A stretch of DNA of 54,031 nt from Chloroflexota bacterium (GTDB lineage Bacteria; Chloroflexota; Dehalococcoidia; Lucifugimonadales; Lucifugimonadaceae), in contig JABMNO010000004.1 in NCBI GenBank assembly GCA_013204555.1, positions 1 through 54,031 of the forward strand, in the 5' to 3' direction. Positions 43,654 through 52,088 of the stretch are shown here, one piece after another. Position numbers and translations under genes: made by a program. Numbering within the stretch: position 1 is the stretch's first letter; the number at the start of each line of letters is the position of its first letter. Below the pieces are notes generated by a model. That model was not told the origin of the DNA. It was given only the letters and a program-made list of their open reading frames with translations, and made no database searches.

Positions 43654-44531
43654 CAGGAAGTGGTCTCCTTCTCTTCACTCTCTTCGGTATCTGATGACTC
43701 TTCTGCTTCGGCCTCAACTTCAGCGGAAGCCTCCACGGCGTCATCGGTCGTTTCTTCTACAGCGGATGTTGTTGCGTCAGCATCATCAGTCGAGACTTCT
43801 GCAATGTCGTCTACGACATCCTCAACAGTGGCCGCTTCTACGATTGGCTCCGGTGTTTCGTCCTCAAGAGGCAGAACACCGAACAACACCGGGCGCGTTT
43901 CAGCGTCTGTGCGTCTTTTAAGCTCGATACGAATGATGCCGTTTTTTGCTCCCGGAACGGAGCCGGTCAAGGCAATGATATTTCTGTCCTCATCAACAAG
44001 CGCGATCTTGAGGCCAACGTTTGTGACCGTACGAGCGCCCATGTGACCAGCCATGCGGGTGCCCTTCCAGACACGACCGGGAGAGGAACCGGCTCCAATC
44101 GAGCCAGGTGCACGGTGTCGGTCGGACTGGCCGTGAGTCTTGGGGCCACCAGCAAATCCGTGTCGACGAACGCCACCGGCGAATCCGCGACCCTTTGACA
44201 CACCCTGAACGGAGACTATGTCACCGGCCTGAAATACCCCGGCGCCCATAGACTGTCCAACTTCGTACTCGGACAACTCATCTACAGAGAACTCTTGCAG
44301 GTGGCGGAATCGGCCACCAGAGCGTGCAAGATGGCCTGCACTGGGCTTGTTGATGTGCTTCGCATTCTGGAATCCAACCTGCACGGCCTCGTAGCCGTCA
44401 CGGGCTGCGGTGCGAATCTGGGTAACGACGCACGGGCCAACCTCAACCAGGGTGACGCCATCAGAGCGGCCGTCTTCCCAGTAGAGGGTGGTCATCCCTA
44501 CTTTTCGTCCCAGTAATCCTTCAATAGTCAT
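43653..44531 (-). CDS. rplC: 50S ribosomal protein L3 with acidic C-terminal extension
   Basis: The L3 core (IEGLLGRKVGMTTLYWEDGR, GFAGGVRRHGFAGGPKTHGQ, GRVWKGTRMAGHMGARTV) ends near residue 212. Some 75 residues follow that are strongly acidic and Ala/Ser/Thr-rich (for example EASAEVEAEAEESSDTEESE), giving 292 aa against about 210. It is the second gene of the S10 block, 36 bases after rpsJ. Confidence 0.96.
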   Translation of the reverse strand: MTIEGLLGRKVGMTTLYWEDGRSDGVTLVEVGPCVVTQIRTAARDGYEAVQVGFQNAKHINKPSAGHLARSGGRFRHLQEFSVDELSEYEVGQSMGAGVFQAGDIVSVQGVSKGRGFAGGVRRHGFAGGPKTHGQSDRHRAPGSIGAGSSPGRVWKGTRMAGHMGARTVTNVGLKIALVDEDRNIIALTGSVPGAKNGIIRIELKRRTDAETRPVLFGVLPLEDETPEPIVEAATVEDVVDDIAEVSTDDADATTSAVEETTDDAVEASAEVEAEAEESSDTEESEEKETTS

Positions 44532-44567
44532 AGGAGTGAGTTATCTACGTCTTAATTGATTCTAGCT

Positions 44568-44876
44568 TTAGAGTTTGATTGAGATGTCGACGCCAGCAGG
44601 AACGTTCAGCCGTGTCAGCGAATCAATCGTTTTCGATGTTGGCTCAAGGATGTCGATGAGCCTCTTGTGGGTCCTGAGTTCAAAGTGTTCTCGGGACCTC
44701 TTGTCAACGTGGGGACCACGAATTACGCAGAACCGCTTGATTTTTGTGGGCATTGGCACAGGGCCAGCCACTGCAGCGCCTGTCCGCTCCGCCGCTTCGA
44801 CAATCTGACTTGCAGATAGATCAAGCACACGGTGATCAAACGCTTTGAGAATGATTCTTACCTTTTGGCCTGGCAT
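44568..44876 (-). CDS. rpsJ: 30S ribosomal protein S10
   Basis: The 102-aa S10 shows [40 protein letters not shown] and [20 protein letters not shown]. It follows fusA after just two bases, where tuf is normally found between the two. Confidence 0.98.
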   Translation of the reverse strand: MPGQKVRIILKAFDHRVLDLSASQIVEAAERTGAAVAGPVPMPTKIKRFCVIRGPHVDKRSREHFELRTHKRLIDILEPTSKTIDSLTRLNVPAGVDISIKL

Positions 44877-44878
44877 TC

Positions 44879-46957
44879 CTAAGCTTTCATACCCTCAAGA
44901 ACCGACCGCGGGGCCGGAGCGTAGTGATCGAATTCGAGCGTAAATGCTGCTCGACCGGTTGTTATAGATCGGAGATCGGTGGCGTATCGGAACGTTTCCG
45001 AAAGCGGAATCGTGCCATTGATCGTCTGTGTAGCGTCGTCACCTACCATGCTCTGGATCTGCGCTCGACGAGAGTTGAGGTCTCCAAGACAATCACCGAG
45101 GAATTCGGCAGGTGTCACAACCTCAATTTTCATCACAGGCTCAAGAAGCACGGGAGACGCCTTCGCCGCTGCGGACTTGAAGGCCATTGATGAGGCGATC
45201 TTGAAGGCCATCTCAGAGGAGTCAACCTCGTGGAAGCTGCCGCCAGTGAGAATGCCTTTGATATCAACGGTCTCATATCCGGCCAGTATTCCTGTTGAAA
45301 CAGCTTCCCGGAATCCAGCCTCAGCAGCCTTCTGGTAGTCCATTGGGAGTACCGCACCGGTGATTTCGCTCTCCCACTGGATCCCATCACCGGTTGGCAC
45401 CGGCTCAACACGGAGCCTCACATCACCGTACTGACCGTGACCACCAGTCTGGCGCACAAAACGGCCTTCAGCCGCAGCGGTACGCGAAATGGTTTCACGG
45501 TAAGCAACCCGGGGCTCGCCAACATTCACTTCAATGTTGAACTCTCGGCGCATTCGCTCAACTGTGACATCAAGGTGGAGTTCGCCCATTCCGGCGATGA
45601 CGATCTGTCCACTGTCCTGATCTGTGCGAACTGTAAATGTGGGGTCTTCATCGGCAAGACGAACCAGCGCCGTGTCCATTTTTTCCTGATCGCCTCGTGT
45701 CTTCGGCTCAACGGCCACGGAGACGACTGGTTCAGGGAATGTAATTGACTCAAGAACTACCTGGTTGGCCTGGTCGCAGATTGTATCGCCGGTGTATGCC
45801 TTCTTGAGGCCAATTGCGGCAACAATCTCACCGGGGCCAGCCTCTTTGATCTCTTCGCGAGATTCTGCGTGGATGCGCATCAGTCGACCCAGGCGCTCAC
45901 GCTGCCGTCGGCCAGGATTGTAAACATTCTCACCACTGACAAGTTTGCCAGAGTAGATACGCAGATAGACAAGGCGGCCAACGTGCTGGTCGGAGACTAC
46001 TTTGAACACGATAGCAGCAGCCGGTTGGTCCAGTGAAGGCAGGCGCACCAACGTCTCTTCCGTCTTGGGATCAAAGCCAGTGGCGGGCGGGACGTCCTCA
46101 GGGGATGGTAGATAGTCAACGATGGCATCGAGGATAGGGGCGACACCCATGCGACGGAGTGCGCTCCCACAGAGGGTCGGCTGGATCTTGCCAGCGATAG
46201 TCCCTTTGCGAATGCCTTCAACGATCTCTTCTTCTGAAATCTCTTCGTCTACAAGGAACTTCATCATAAGGTCATCGTCGGCTTCAGCTACCTTCTCAAT
46301 CATTTGAGAACGACGAACTTCTACTTCGTCGGCCAGGTTTGCCGGGATTTCCATCTCTTCAGGAATGGGGGCGTCTGGCACGAAGCGGTATGCCTTGCGT
46401 CTAATCAGATCGATGGCGCCAGTGAAGTCCCCTTCAGCTCCTATCGGAATCTGAATGGCGACCGGGTTACCGCGAAGCCTGGCCTTGATGGACTCAATGG
46501 CCTTGAAGAAGTCGGCCCCAGCCCGATCCATCTTGTTGATAAATACGCACCGCGGAACACTGTACTTGTCGGCCTGACGCCAGACTGTCTCAGATTGCGG
46601 CTGCACACCGGCAACGGCATCGATGACTACGACACCGCCATCCAGAACCCTGAGCGATCGCTCCACTTCCGCAGTGAAGTCAACGTGGCCGGGGGTATCA
46701 ATAATATTGACTTCAAACCCGCGCCACGCCGTTGTAGTGGCCGCTGAGCCAATGGTGATGCCACGCTCCCGCTCAATGTCCATGAAGTCCATCACCGTGT
46801 TGCCATCGTCGATGTTTCCGACGCGGTGGGTCATTCCTGTGACGTACAGAACATTCTCGGTGACGGTGGTCTTACCGGCATCAATGTGCGCGATAAATCC
46901 AATGTTTCGGATCTGCGCCACTGCGCGGTCTGATTTTGTTGTCGGGGCTGTAGCCAT
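44879..46957 (-). CDS. fusA: Elongation factor G
   Basis: The 692-aa translocase GTPase has G1 [10 protein letters not shown]3 DTPGHVDF and G4 NKMDRAGAD, then domains II-V ([34 protein letters not shown], the [10 protein letters not shown] segment and [14 protein letters not shown]). It promotes tRNA-mRNA movement on the ribosome. It sits between rpsG (94-base spacer) and rpsJ (two-base spacer). Confidence 0.98.
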   Translation of the reverse strand: MATAPTTKSDRAVAQIRNIGFIAHIDAGKTTVTENVLYVTGMTHRVGNIDDGNTVMDFMDIERERGITIGSAATTTAWRGFEVNIIDTPGHVDFTAEVERSLRVLDGGVVVIDAVAGVQPQSETVWRQADKYSVPRCVFINKMDRAGADFFKAIESIKARLRGNPVAIQIPIGAEGDFTGAIDLIRRKAYRFVPDAPIPEEMEIPANLADEVEVRRSQMIEKVAEADDDLMMKFLVDEEISEEEIVEGIRKGTIAGKIQPTLCGSALRRMGVAPILDAIVDYLPSPEDVPPATGFDPKTEETLVRLPSLDQPAAAIVFKVVSDQHVGRLVYLRIYSGKLVSGENVYNPGRRQRERLGRLMRIHAESREEIKEAGPGEIVAAIGLKKAYTGDTICDQANQVVLESITFPEPVVSVAVEPKTRGDQEKMDTALVRLADEDPTFTVRTDQDSGQIVIAGMGELHLDVTVERMRREFNIEVNVGEPRVAYRETISRTAAAEGRFVRQTGGHGQYGDVRLRVEPVPTGDGIQWESEITGAVLPMDYQKAAEAGFREAVSTGILAGYETVDIKGILTGGSFHEVDSSEMAFKIASSMAFKSAAAKASPVLLEPVMKIEVVTPAEFLGDCLGDLNSRRAQIQSMVGDDATQTINGTIPLSETFRYATDLRSITTGRAAFTLEFDHYAPAPRSVLEGMKA

Positions 46958-47051
46958 TTTTATCTTCTGCCCGCTAATTCGGGCGGAGCCAAACAGGCTC
47001 CTCTTCTAGGTTGTCTTCAATATCTCTTGTAATCGATTTACCTGCCAGCGA

Positions 47052-47522
47052 TTACCAGCGGTAGTGAGCGAACGCTCTGTTGGCCTCCGCCATTCTGTGC
47101 AGTTCCTCTCTACGTCGGACAGCCGATCCCTGACCTCGAGAAGCTTCAAGCAACTCTTCGTACAGTCGGCGATGCATTGGTCGGCCGGCTCGCGCTCGTG
47201 CGGCGGCTACCAGCCAACGAAGTGCCATTGCGGTTCGGCGATCAGGCCGAACTTCAGTTGGCACCTGGTAAGTTGCTCCACCAACCCGGCGTGACTTCAC
47301 TTCCAACGCGGGCGTGGCGTTTCGAACTGCCTGTTCAAATATCTCCACAGCCGGACGACTTACTTCTTGTTCAAGGGCTTCCATGGCTGAGTAGACGGCC
47401 TTCTGGGCCTTGGTCTTCTTGCCGCCCAACATCACTTTATTAATGAAGCGCGTAAGAAGAACGCTGTCATAGCGCGGATCCGCGGGAATCACCCTGCGTG
47501 GTGCTGCTCTTCGGCGTGCCAT
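47052..47522 (-). CDS. rpsG: 30S ribosomal protein S7
   Basis: The 156-aa S7 shows FINKVMLGGKKTKAQKAVYS, GGATYQVPTEVRPDRRTAMA and RLYEELLEASRGQGSAVRRR, ending ANRAFAHYRW. It nucleates assembly of the 30S head. The 114-base spacer from rpsL carries a strong hairpin. Confidence 0.98.
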   Translation of the reverse strand: MARRRAAPRRVIPADPRYDSVLLTRFINKVMLGGKKTKAQKAVYSAMEALEQEVSRPAVEIFEQAVRNATPALEVKSRRVGGATYQVPTEVRPDRRTAMALRWLVAAARARAGRPMHRRLYEELLEASRGQGSAVRRREELHRMAEANRAFAHYRW

Positions 47523-47601
47523 CTATGTAACTCTCTTGCCTCTAACTCTGTTTTTATTTCACCCGCCAAAAGTTGCCGTAAAGCAACACAAATGGCGGAA
47601 G

Positions 47602-47626
47602 ATACCCGGTGCTCATGACCGGGTAT
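47602..47626 (-). promoter_or_regulatory. Strong hairpin in the rpsL-rpsG spacer
   Basis: ATACCCGGT (47602-47610) and ACCGGGTAT (47618-47626) form a perfect 9-bp stem with a seven-base loop, about 80 bases upstream of the rpsG start in the transcript. There is no T-run, so it is unlikely to be a simple terminator. In E. coli the rpsL-rpsG spacer carries the S7 autoregulatory site; a similar role here is only a guess from position. Confidence 0.45.
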
Positions 47627-47636
47627 TGTTCAAATC

Positions 47637-48047
47637 TTAGGAGCGAATCGCTCCGTACTTACTCCGGCCCTGCTTGCGGCCCTCAACACCAGAAGTGTCA
47701 AGCGCTCCGCGCACTACGTGATAACGGACTCCGGGAAGGTCCCGGACCTTGCCGCCACGCACAAGGACAACCGAGTGCTCTTGCAGGTTGTGACCTTCTC
47801 CACCTATGTACGCCGTGACTTCCATTCCATTTGTAAGACGCACACGCGCAACCTTACGCAGAGCGGAGTTGGGCTTCCTGGGTGTAACTGTCTTTACCTG
47901 CAGACATACCCCTCTTTTTTGAGGAGCACCAGAACCTTTGACCAATCGGTTCGTCAGCGAGTTAAATTCGAAGCCGAGCGCAGGAGTCTTAGACTTCTTT
48001 GAGCTCTTCTTGCGTGACTTGCGGACCAGTTGATTAATCGTTGGCAT
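47637..48047 (-). CDS. rpsL: 30S ribosomal protein S12 with Arg at both streptomycin-determining positions
   Basis: The 136-aa decoding-centre protein reads [20 protein letters not shown] at its start, has a 13-residue insertion before PQKRGVC common outside Proteobacteria, and continues [18 protein letters not shown]. In E. coli numbering Lys43 is Arg ([12 protein letters not shown]; codon AGG) and Lys88 is Arg ([13 protein letters not shown]; codon CGG). These are the two classical streptomycin-resistance sites. It is the first gene of the supercluster, about 70 bases after a strong promoter. Confidence 0.98.
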   Translation of the reverse strand: MPTINQLVRKSRKKSSKKSKTPALGFEFNSLTNRLVKGSGAPQKRGVCLQVKTVTPRKPNSALRKVARVRLTNGMEVTAYIGGEGHNLQEHSVVLVRGGKVRDLPGVRYHVVRGALDTSGVEGRKQGRSKYGAIRS

Positions 48048-48118
48048 GAATTATCTCTATGTAAGCAAAAACTATTGACGTCAAACGCGACACTTTCTGC
48101 CACGGGCGACAAACGATA

Positions 48119-48148
48119 AGTATACTCAGCGCGGAACATGAGAGTCAA
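48119..48148 (-). promoter_or_regulatory. Sigma-70-type promoter of the str/S10/spc/alpha supercluster
   Basis: On the minus strand TTGACT (48143-48148) and TATACT (48119-48124) are spaced by 18 bases, each one mismatch from consensus. Transcription would begin about 65 bases upstream of the rpsL ATG. No other promoter this good was noticed in the 21.5-kb run behind it. Confidence 0.75.
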
Positions 48149-48304
48149 CGAATTCCGTAGCCAATTCCCAATCTCTCTCATGCGACAGATTTATTAGCGG
48201 CCGCGCAATCATTCGCGCCGCAGTTCGCCGACTGGCAATTGTACAGTGTGCGCGATTTCACAATCAGGTATTATCCGAACGCGGCTCGCGTGCGTGATCC
48301 CTGC

Positions 48305-48333
48305 TTGACGACACACCCTTTATAAAATCTAAC
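48305..48333 (+). promoter_or_regulatory. Candidate promoter of the GlnR-like regulator
   Basis: TTGACG (48305-48310), a 17-base spacer and TCTAAC (48328-48333, four of six matches) lie about 43 bases ahead of the ATG at 48376. The AT-rich TATAAA between them is too close to the -35 to serve with it. It points away from the rpsL promoter, so this 330-base spacer is a divergent control region. Confidence 0.45.
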
Positions 48334-48375
48334 CCGGAAATAGAATCCGATCTACCGTTTCGCGGTACTTTTCAG

Positions 48376-49041
48376 ATGACTAACATCGCCTTATTTGAAG
48401 TTTCAGGAGATTCATCAGAGCTTGAGCAGGAGTTGCTTGAGCTGAATCCGCAGTACTTCATTTCCCGCATGGCCACAACAGACAGCGGATGGAATCGTCC
48501 AGGTAACGCGGACATCGGGCTGATTGTTGCGACCAACGGCGCGAACGAAAGTCTCAAGGCTGCAGCGGTTATCACTCGCGACCTCTCTCTGCCCACCGTG
48601 GTGCTACTTCCATCCCCCGGTCTATTTGATCTTGATGTCTCCGGAAGCATTTACGAGCTTGCATTTCACCCCTGCTCTCCCGAAGAGATCGAGATCAGAA
48701 TTCAAGCTGCAATCGAGCGTTCGGGTGGTGCAAAGAATGTGAACCGAATAACAAACGGTGAACTGGCGATGGACATCGAGAGGTATGAGGTCACGATCGC
48801 CAACAAGAGAGTGGACCTTACCTTTAAGGAGTATGAGCTCTTGAAGGTCCTGGTAGCGAATCCCGGGCGAGTGTTCTCACGAGAGGCGCTTCTAAGAGAA
48901 GTGTGGGAGTACGACTACTTTGGTGGAACGCGCACAGTGGATGTTCATGTCCGTCGCGTCCGGGCCAAGACCAACGATGCTCGGTATCACTTCATTGAGA
49001 CCGTTCGCAACGTTGGCTATCGTTTTCGGGCGGCGTCATAG
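48376..49041 (+). CDS. Atypical OmpR/PhoB-type response regulator, GlnR-like
   Basis: The 221-aa protein ends in a clear winged helix (VDLTFKEYELLKVLVANPGR, VFSREALLREVWEYDYFGGT, RTVDVHVRRVRAKTNDARYH, ETVRNVGYRF). The N-terminal 110 residues look receiver-like in pattern but lack the acidic pocket and phospho-acceptor Asp: the beta-3 position reads ADIGLIVATNG. Actinobacterial GlnR, the nitrogen regulator, has the same build with a non-phosphorylated receiver. The immediate downstream gene on the same strand is glutamine synthetase, which supports a nitrogen role, though direct evidence of DNA targets is lacking. Confidence 0.8.
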   Translation: MTNIALFEVSGDSSELEQELLELNPQYFISRMATTDSGWNRPGNADIGLIVATNGANESLKAAAVITRDLSLPTVVLLPSPGLFDLDVSGSIYELAFHPCSPEEIEIRIQAAIERSGGAKNVNRITNGELAMDIERYEVTIANKRVDLTFKEYELLKVLVANPGRVFSREALLREVWEYDYFGGTRTVDVHVRRVRAKTNDARYHFIETVRNVGYRFRAAS

Positions 49042-49194
49042 TTGAGTTATCTCGACTCACAGGCCCCCACGATGCAACAAAGCTGTAACATCCGGTGCCG
49101 CACTGGGGTGTCGTCGGGTGTTTAATCGACGGTAATCCAAGCAACGAAATCGGATTGATCAAGTAATTCCAGTGCGCGGTGCGCGGGAGGCGAA

Positions 49195-50196
49195 ATGAGC
49201 GACAGGTATCAGGCCGAGTACATCTGGATTGATGGAACAGAGCCAACGGCCAAACTACGGTCCAAGACACGAATTCTTTCTGCCGGCGAAAAGCCCCCAA
49301 TTTGGGGTTTCGACGGTTCCAGCACAAATCAGGCTTCGGGTGATAACTCTGACGTGGTGCTGCGTCCCGTATTTCAATGCCACGACCCAATCCGCAAAGG
49401 TGACAACATACTGGTCCTTTGCGAGACGCTGCTGATAGATATGACCCCACATCCCACCAACACGCGGGCCGCGTGCGCCGCGATGGCAGAGAAACATGCG
49501 GCCTCTGACACTTGGTTTGGAATTGAGCAGGAGTACACGTTATTCGAAGGCTCACGACCGCTCGGATTTCCCTCAGGCGGCGGATTTCCTCCACCTCAGG
49601 GTGGCTACTACTGTGGTGTTGGAGCCGATGAAGTCTTTGGTCGGCCGCTTATCGAGGCCCACATGACGGCATGCCTGGAAGCCGGCCTTAAAATTGCCGG
49701 GATCAATGCTGAAGTAATGCCTGGTCAGTGGGAGTTCCAGATTGGCCCTGTTGTAGCCCCTACTGCCGCAGATCACCTCTGGGTTGCCCGATGGCTGCTG
49801 TACAGAATTGGTGAGGACTTCGGCATAAGCGCCACGCTAGATGCTAAGCCAGTGGCCGGGGACTGGAACGGTGCGGGTGCCCACACGAACTTTTCAACGA
49901 TCGCTATGCGTGAGTCTTTTGACGCTTGCGTAACGGCTGCGGAAGCTCTGGGCAGACGTGCCGACCTCCACATCGCGAATTACGGTAGTGGCATCGAGAG
50001 TCGACTTACTGGCGCGCATGAGACCGCCCGCTTTGATTCCTTTAGTTTCGGAGTCTCTGACCGTGGCGCATCTGTCCGCATTCCGTGGCAGGTTGAGGTT
50101 GATGGCAAGGGCTACATTGAAGACCGGCGCCCTAACGCCAACTGTGACCCTTACCTGGTTACGAAGTTGATCATCGAGACAATTCACGAGGCGTAA
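49195..50196 (+). CDS. glnII: Glutamine synthetase type II (GSII)
   Basis: The 333-aa enzyme makes glutamine from glutamate, ammonia and ATP. It is the short eukaryote-like GSII and not the 470-aa GSI: YIWIDGTEPTAKLRSKTRIL, GFDGSSTNQASGDNSDVVLR, WFGIEQEYTLF, INAEVMPGQWEFQIGP, GDWNGAGAHTNFST and RPNANCDPY. GGGAGG stands seven bases before the ATG. It follows the GlnR-like gene by 153 bases and is closed by a 15-bp hairpin. GSII lacks the adenylylation control of GSI, so transcriptional control by the neighbour is plausible. Confidence 0.95.
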   Translation: MSDRYQAEYIWIDGTEPTAKLRSKTRILSAGEKPPIWGFDGSSTNQASGDNSDVVLRPVFQCHDPIRKGDNILVLCETLLIDMTPHPTNTRAACAAMAEKHAASDTWFGIEQEYTLFEGSRPLGFPSGGGFPPPQGGYYCGVGADEVFGRPLIEAHMTACLEAGLKIAGINAEVMPGQWEFQIGPVVAPTAADHLWVARWLLYRIGEDFGISATLDAKPVAGDWNGAGAHTNFSTIAMRESFDACVTAAEALGRRADLHIANYGSGIESRLTGAHETARFDSFSFGVSDRGASVRIPWQVEVDGKGYIEDRRPNANCDPYLVTKLIIETIHEA

Positions 50197-50212
50197 GCAA
50201 GATACGTTTATC

Positions 50213-50245
50213 CGAAACGGCGGACCAGTGTGGTCCGCCGTTTCG
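50213..50245 (+). terminator. 15-bp perfect hairpin after glutamine synthetase
   Basis: CGAAACGGCGGACCA (50213-50227), loop GTG, then TGGTCCGCCGTTTCG (50231-50245). The stem is unusually long and perfect but has no following T-run, so it could be a Rho-assisted terminator or an mRNA 3'-end stabiliser. Confidence 0.65.
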
Positions 50246-50340
50246 CGTTCCGATAATGTGTGGTCCGCACTTAAGCAGTAAACGGCCAGTCATCTCGTCG
50301 TCGCAATTCCCAACGTCGCAACATTAGGAGCAGTCAGTCC

Positions 50341-51048
50341 GTGACAACCGAAACCGAATTCGAACTGGATATCTACTTCATACGGCATGGGGAGTCGGCG
50401 TCAAACGTTGTCCCTGGCCTTGCAGCCGGGAAGAACTGGGACGCGGCGATGACGGAACGGGGGCATCGGCAATCATTTGCACTTGGAGAGCGGCTTAAGG
50501 ACGACGGCGTCACCTTTGACGCTATCTACTCCTCATCTCAGGTCCGCGCGGTGGAGACCACACAGGGCATGCTCAAAGGTATGGGCACACCAAACGCGGA
50601 GTTCACTCGGGTGGACGAGATTATCGAGCTCCAGGTCCCCGGCTGGCGTGGCGTGCCGCGGGAAGAGGTCTACACTCCAGAAATGCGACTCAGGAGGGAG
50701 CAGCTAGGCAAATGGTACGTCCCAGACGGCGGGGGCGAGTCTGAGAAGGCCGTAGAGAGAAGATTCTCCAACTGGCTGGAGGATGAAGTGCTGGCGAATC
50801 CTTCGTTCACAGGCAACGGCAACACGCGAATCGCCATCATTTCGCACGGACTGGCTCTGCGATGCGTGTTTCACAACATTCTTGAGTTTCAGGACCGGTA
50901 CATCAGGCGCATCGCCATCGCGAACACGTCTATCTCGCGCTTCAAGTTTGTGCCTACAGGCTGGTTTCCGGTTTCTATCAATGACGCATGGCACACACGT
51001 GACATTGGCGACGTTACGTGGGAAGGTCCACTGGACATCACTCCGTAG
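50341..51048 (+). CDS. Histidine phosphatase superfamily (phosphoglycerate mutase-like) protein
   Basis: The 235-aa protein has the catalytic RHG motif near the start (YFIRHGESASNVVPGL), a substrate loop with MTERGHRQSFALGERL, YSSSQVRAVETTQ and the second His in IAIISHGLALRCVFHNIL. This is the cofactor-independent-looking phosphatase branch; the substrate is unknown. It starts at GTG (50341) and is followed by the MBL-fold gene about 100 bases on. Confidence 0.9.
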   Translation: MTTETEFELDIYFIRHGESASNVVPGLAAGKNWDAAMTERGHRQSFALGERLKDDGVTFDAIYSSSQVRAVETTQGMLKGMGTPNAEFTRVDEIIELQVPGWRGVPREEVYTPEMRLRREQLGKWYVPDGGGESEKAVERRFSNWLEDEVLANPSFTGNGNTRIAIISHGLALRCVFHNILEFQDRYIRRIAIANTSISRFKFVPTGWFPVSINDAWHTRDIGDVTWEGPLDITP

Positions 51049-51090
51049 TGACAAATATGAACCCTGCCTTCCACCGACATACCCTTTAGT

Positions 51091-51109
51091 GGCAGGTTTC
51101 AAACCTGCC
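51091..51109. repeat. Palindrome GGCAGGTTT-c-AAACCTGCC
   Basis: A perfect 9-bp inverted repeat around a single C sits between the phosphatase and MBL-fold genes. It resembles a dispersed palindromic repeat and may also affect transcription read-through between these genes. Confidence 0.55.
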
Positions 51110-51144
51110 CTGCCCGTTAGACAAGGCAAAAACGAGGACACATC

Positions 51145-51975
51145 ATGGCAACGTCAATAACAGTAGGCGATTACGAGATCTCAATCATCGATGACCATAT
51201 CGGTGCCACCAGGAAGCCATCTCAGGTTTACCCGGATGTGCCAGACTCGGCCTGGGATCCGTACCGATCGTTCGCCCTTGATGAGACAGGTTCCTGGAAC
51301 GCTCAATGGCGCGGGCATTTGATCAGGCGCACGGACGGGACTGGGCCTAAGATTCTCATCGACACTGGCATGGGCGTCGGGCCGCATGAACACACCGGTC
51401 GCAACGGTGAACTGCTGGACAACCTTGCTGCAGCAGGACTGGCGCCGGACGATATCGACATTGTTGTGACCACTCACTGCCACGGCGATCACATTGGCTG
51501 GAACATCACAGACGGCGTACCCACGTTCCCAAACGCCAGCTACCGCATCGCGAAGAACGACTGGGATTTCTACTCGAAACCAGAGAACACGAACGAGATG
51601 TTCGACATTAACGTAGCGCCGCTCGAAGCCGCCGGGAATCTCAATCTGGTCGATGGTGTGGTGGAACTGGCGCCGGGAATCTCAACCTACCCAACGAACG
51701 GTCACACCCCCGGTCACCAGTGCGTCCTCGTGGAGTCTGGCGGCGAGACTGCGATCGTAACCGGAGACCTGTTCCACAACGTGGCGCAGGTAACCGAACA
51801 GACGTGGTGCCCAACATTCGACTGGAACACCGACAAGTCCACGGAATCCCGAAAATCGCTTCTCAGCCGCGCACAGGCAGAAGGCTGGACCGTCTGCTCC
51901 GGCCACCTCCCATCTGGCCGAAGCATGGGCAAGGTAGTGGACGAAGGCGGCAAGCCCGTCTGGCAGGCCGTCTAG
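51145..51975 (+). CDS. MBL-fold metallo-hydrolase
   Basis: The 276-aa enzyme carries the metal-binding THCHGDHIG motif (near residues 112-120), then NGHTPGHQCVL, VTGDLFHN and CSGHLPSG, which supply the remaining His and Asp ligands for two metals. The fold covers lactonases, esterases and related hydrolases; the N-terminal MSITVGDYEIS-type start and W-rich loop (WDPYRSFAL, WNAQWRGHLI) resemble quorum-lactonase-like members, but the substrate cannot be assigned. Confidence 0.9.
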   Translation: MATSITVGDYEISIIDDHIGATRKPSQVYPDVPDSAWDPYRSFALDETGSWNAQWRGHLIRRTDGTGPKILIDTGMGVGPHEHTGRNGELLDNLAAAGLAPDDIDIVVTTHCHGDHIGWNITDGVPTFPNASYRIAKNDWDFYSKPENTNEMFDINVAPLEAAGNLNLVDGVVELAPGISTYPTNGHTPGHQCVLVESGGETAIVTGDLFHNVAQVTEQTWCPTFDWNTDKSTESRKSLLSRAQAEGWTVCSGHLPSGRSMGKVVDEGGKPVWQAV

Positions 51976-51980
51976 TACCG

Positions 51981-52020
51981 CCTCACTGAGCTTCTCCCGC
52001 CGGGAAAAGCTCAGTGAGGG
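51981..52020. terminator. Long hairpin between the MBL-fold gene and the serine recombinase
   Basis: CCTCACTGAGCTT-c-TCCCG and CGGGA-a-AAGCTCAGTGAGG form an almost perfect 19-bp stem with one mismatch and minimal loop. It lies between two convergent genes (MBL rightward, recombinase leftward) and so may terminate both, although no T-run follows. Its length would also suit a recombination or replication-related palindrome. Confidence 0.6.
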
Positions 52021-52056
52021 TATGCCGCGAATTTCCGCGTGGCTGATCAATTAAAC

Positions 52057-52088
52057 GCGCCCTCATCCTAGCCTTCTCGAAGAGGGCG
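52057..52088. repeat. Dispersed repeat copy forming the 3' end of the recombinase gene
   Basis: GCGCCCTCATCCTAGCCTTC followed by TCGAAGAGGGCGGG matches the GCGCCCTCACCCCAGCC-TTCTCCC consensus of the hairpin family, with the centre altered. It encodes the last residues of the recombinase (PSSRRLG) on the minus strand. It could mark the point where the element was inserted. Confidence 0.5.

Noticed and set aside
31774..49594. Long antisense open frames across the ribosomal genes and glnII
   Set aside because: They follow codon phase of the real genes, have no family resemblance or start signals, and overlap confidently assigned proteins completely.
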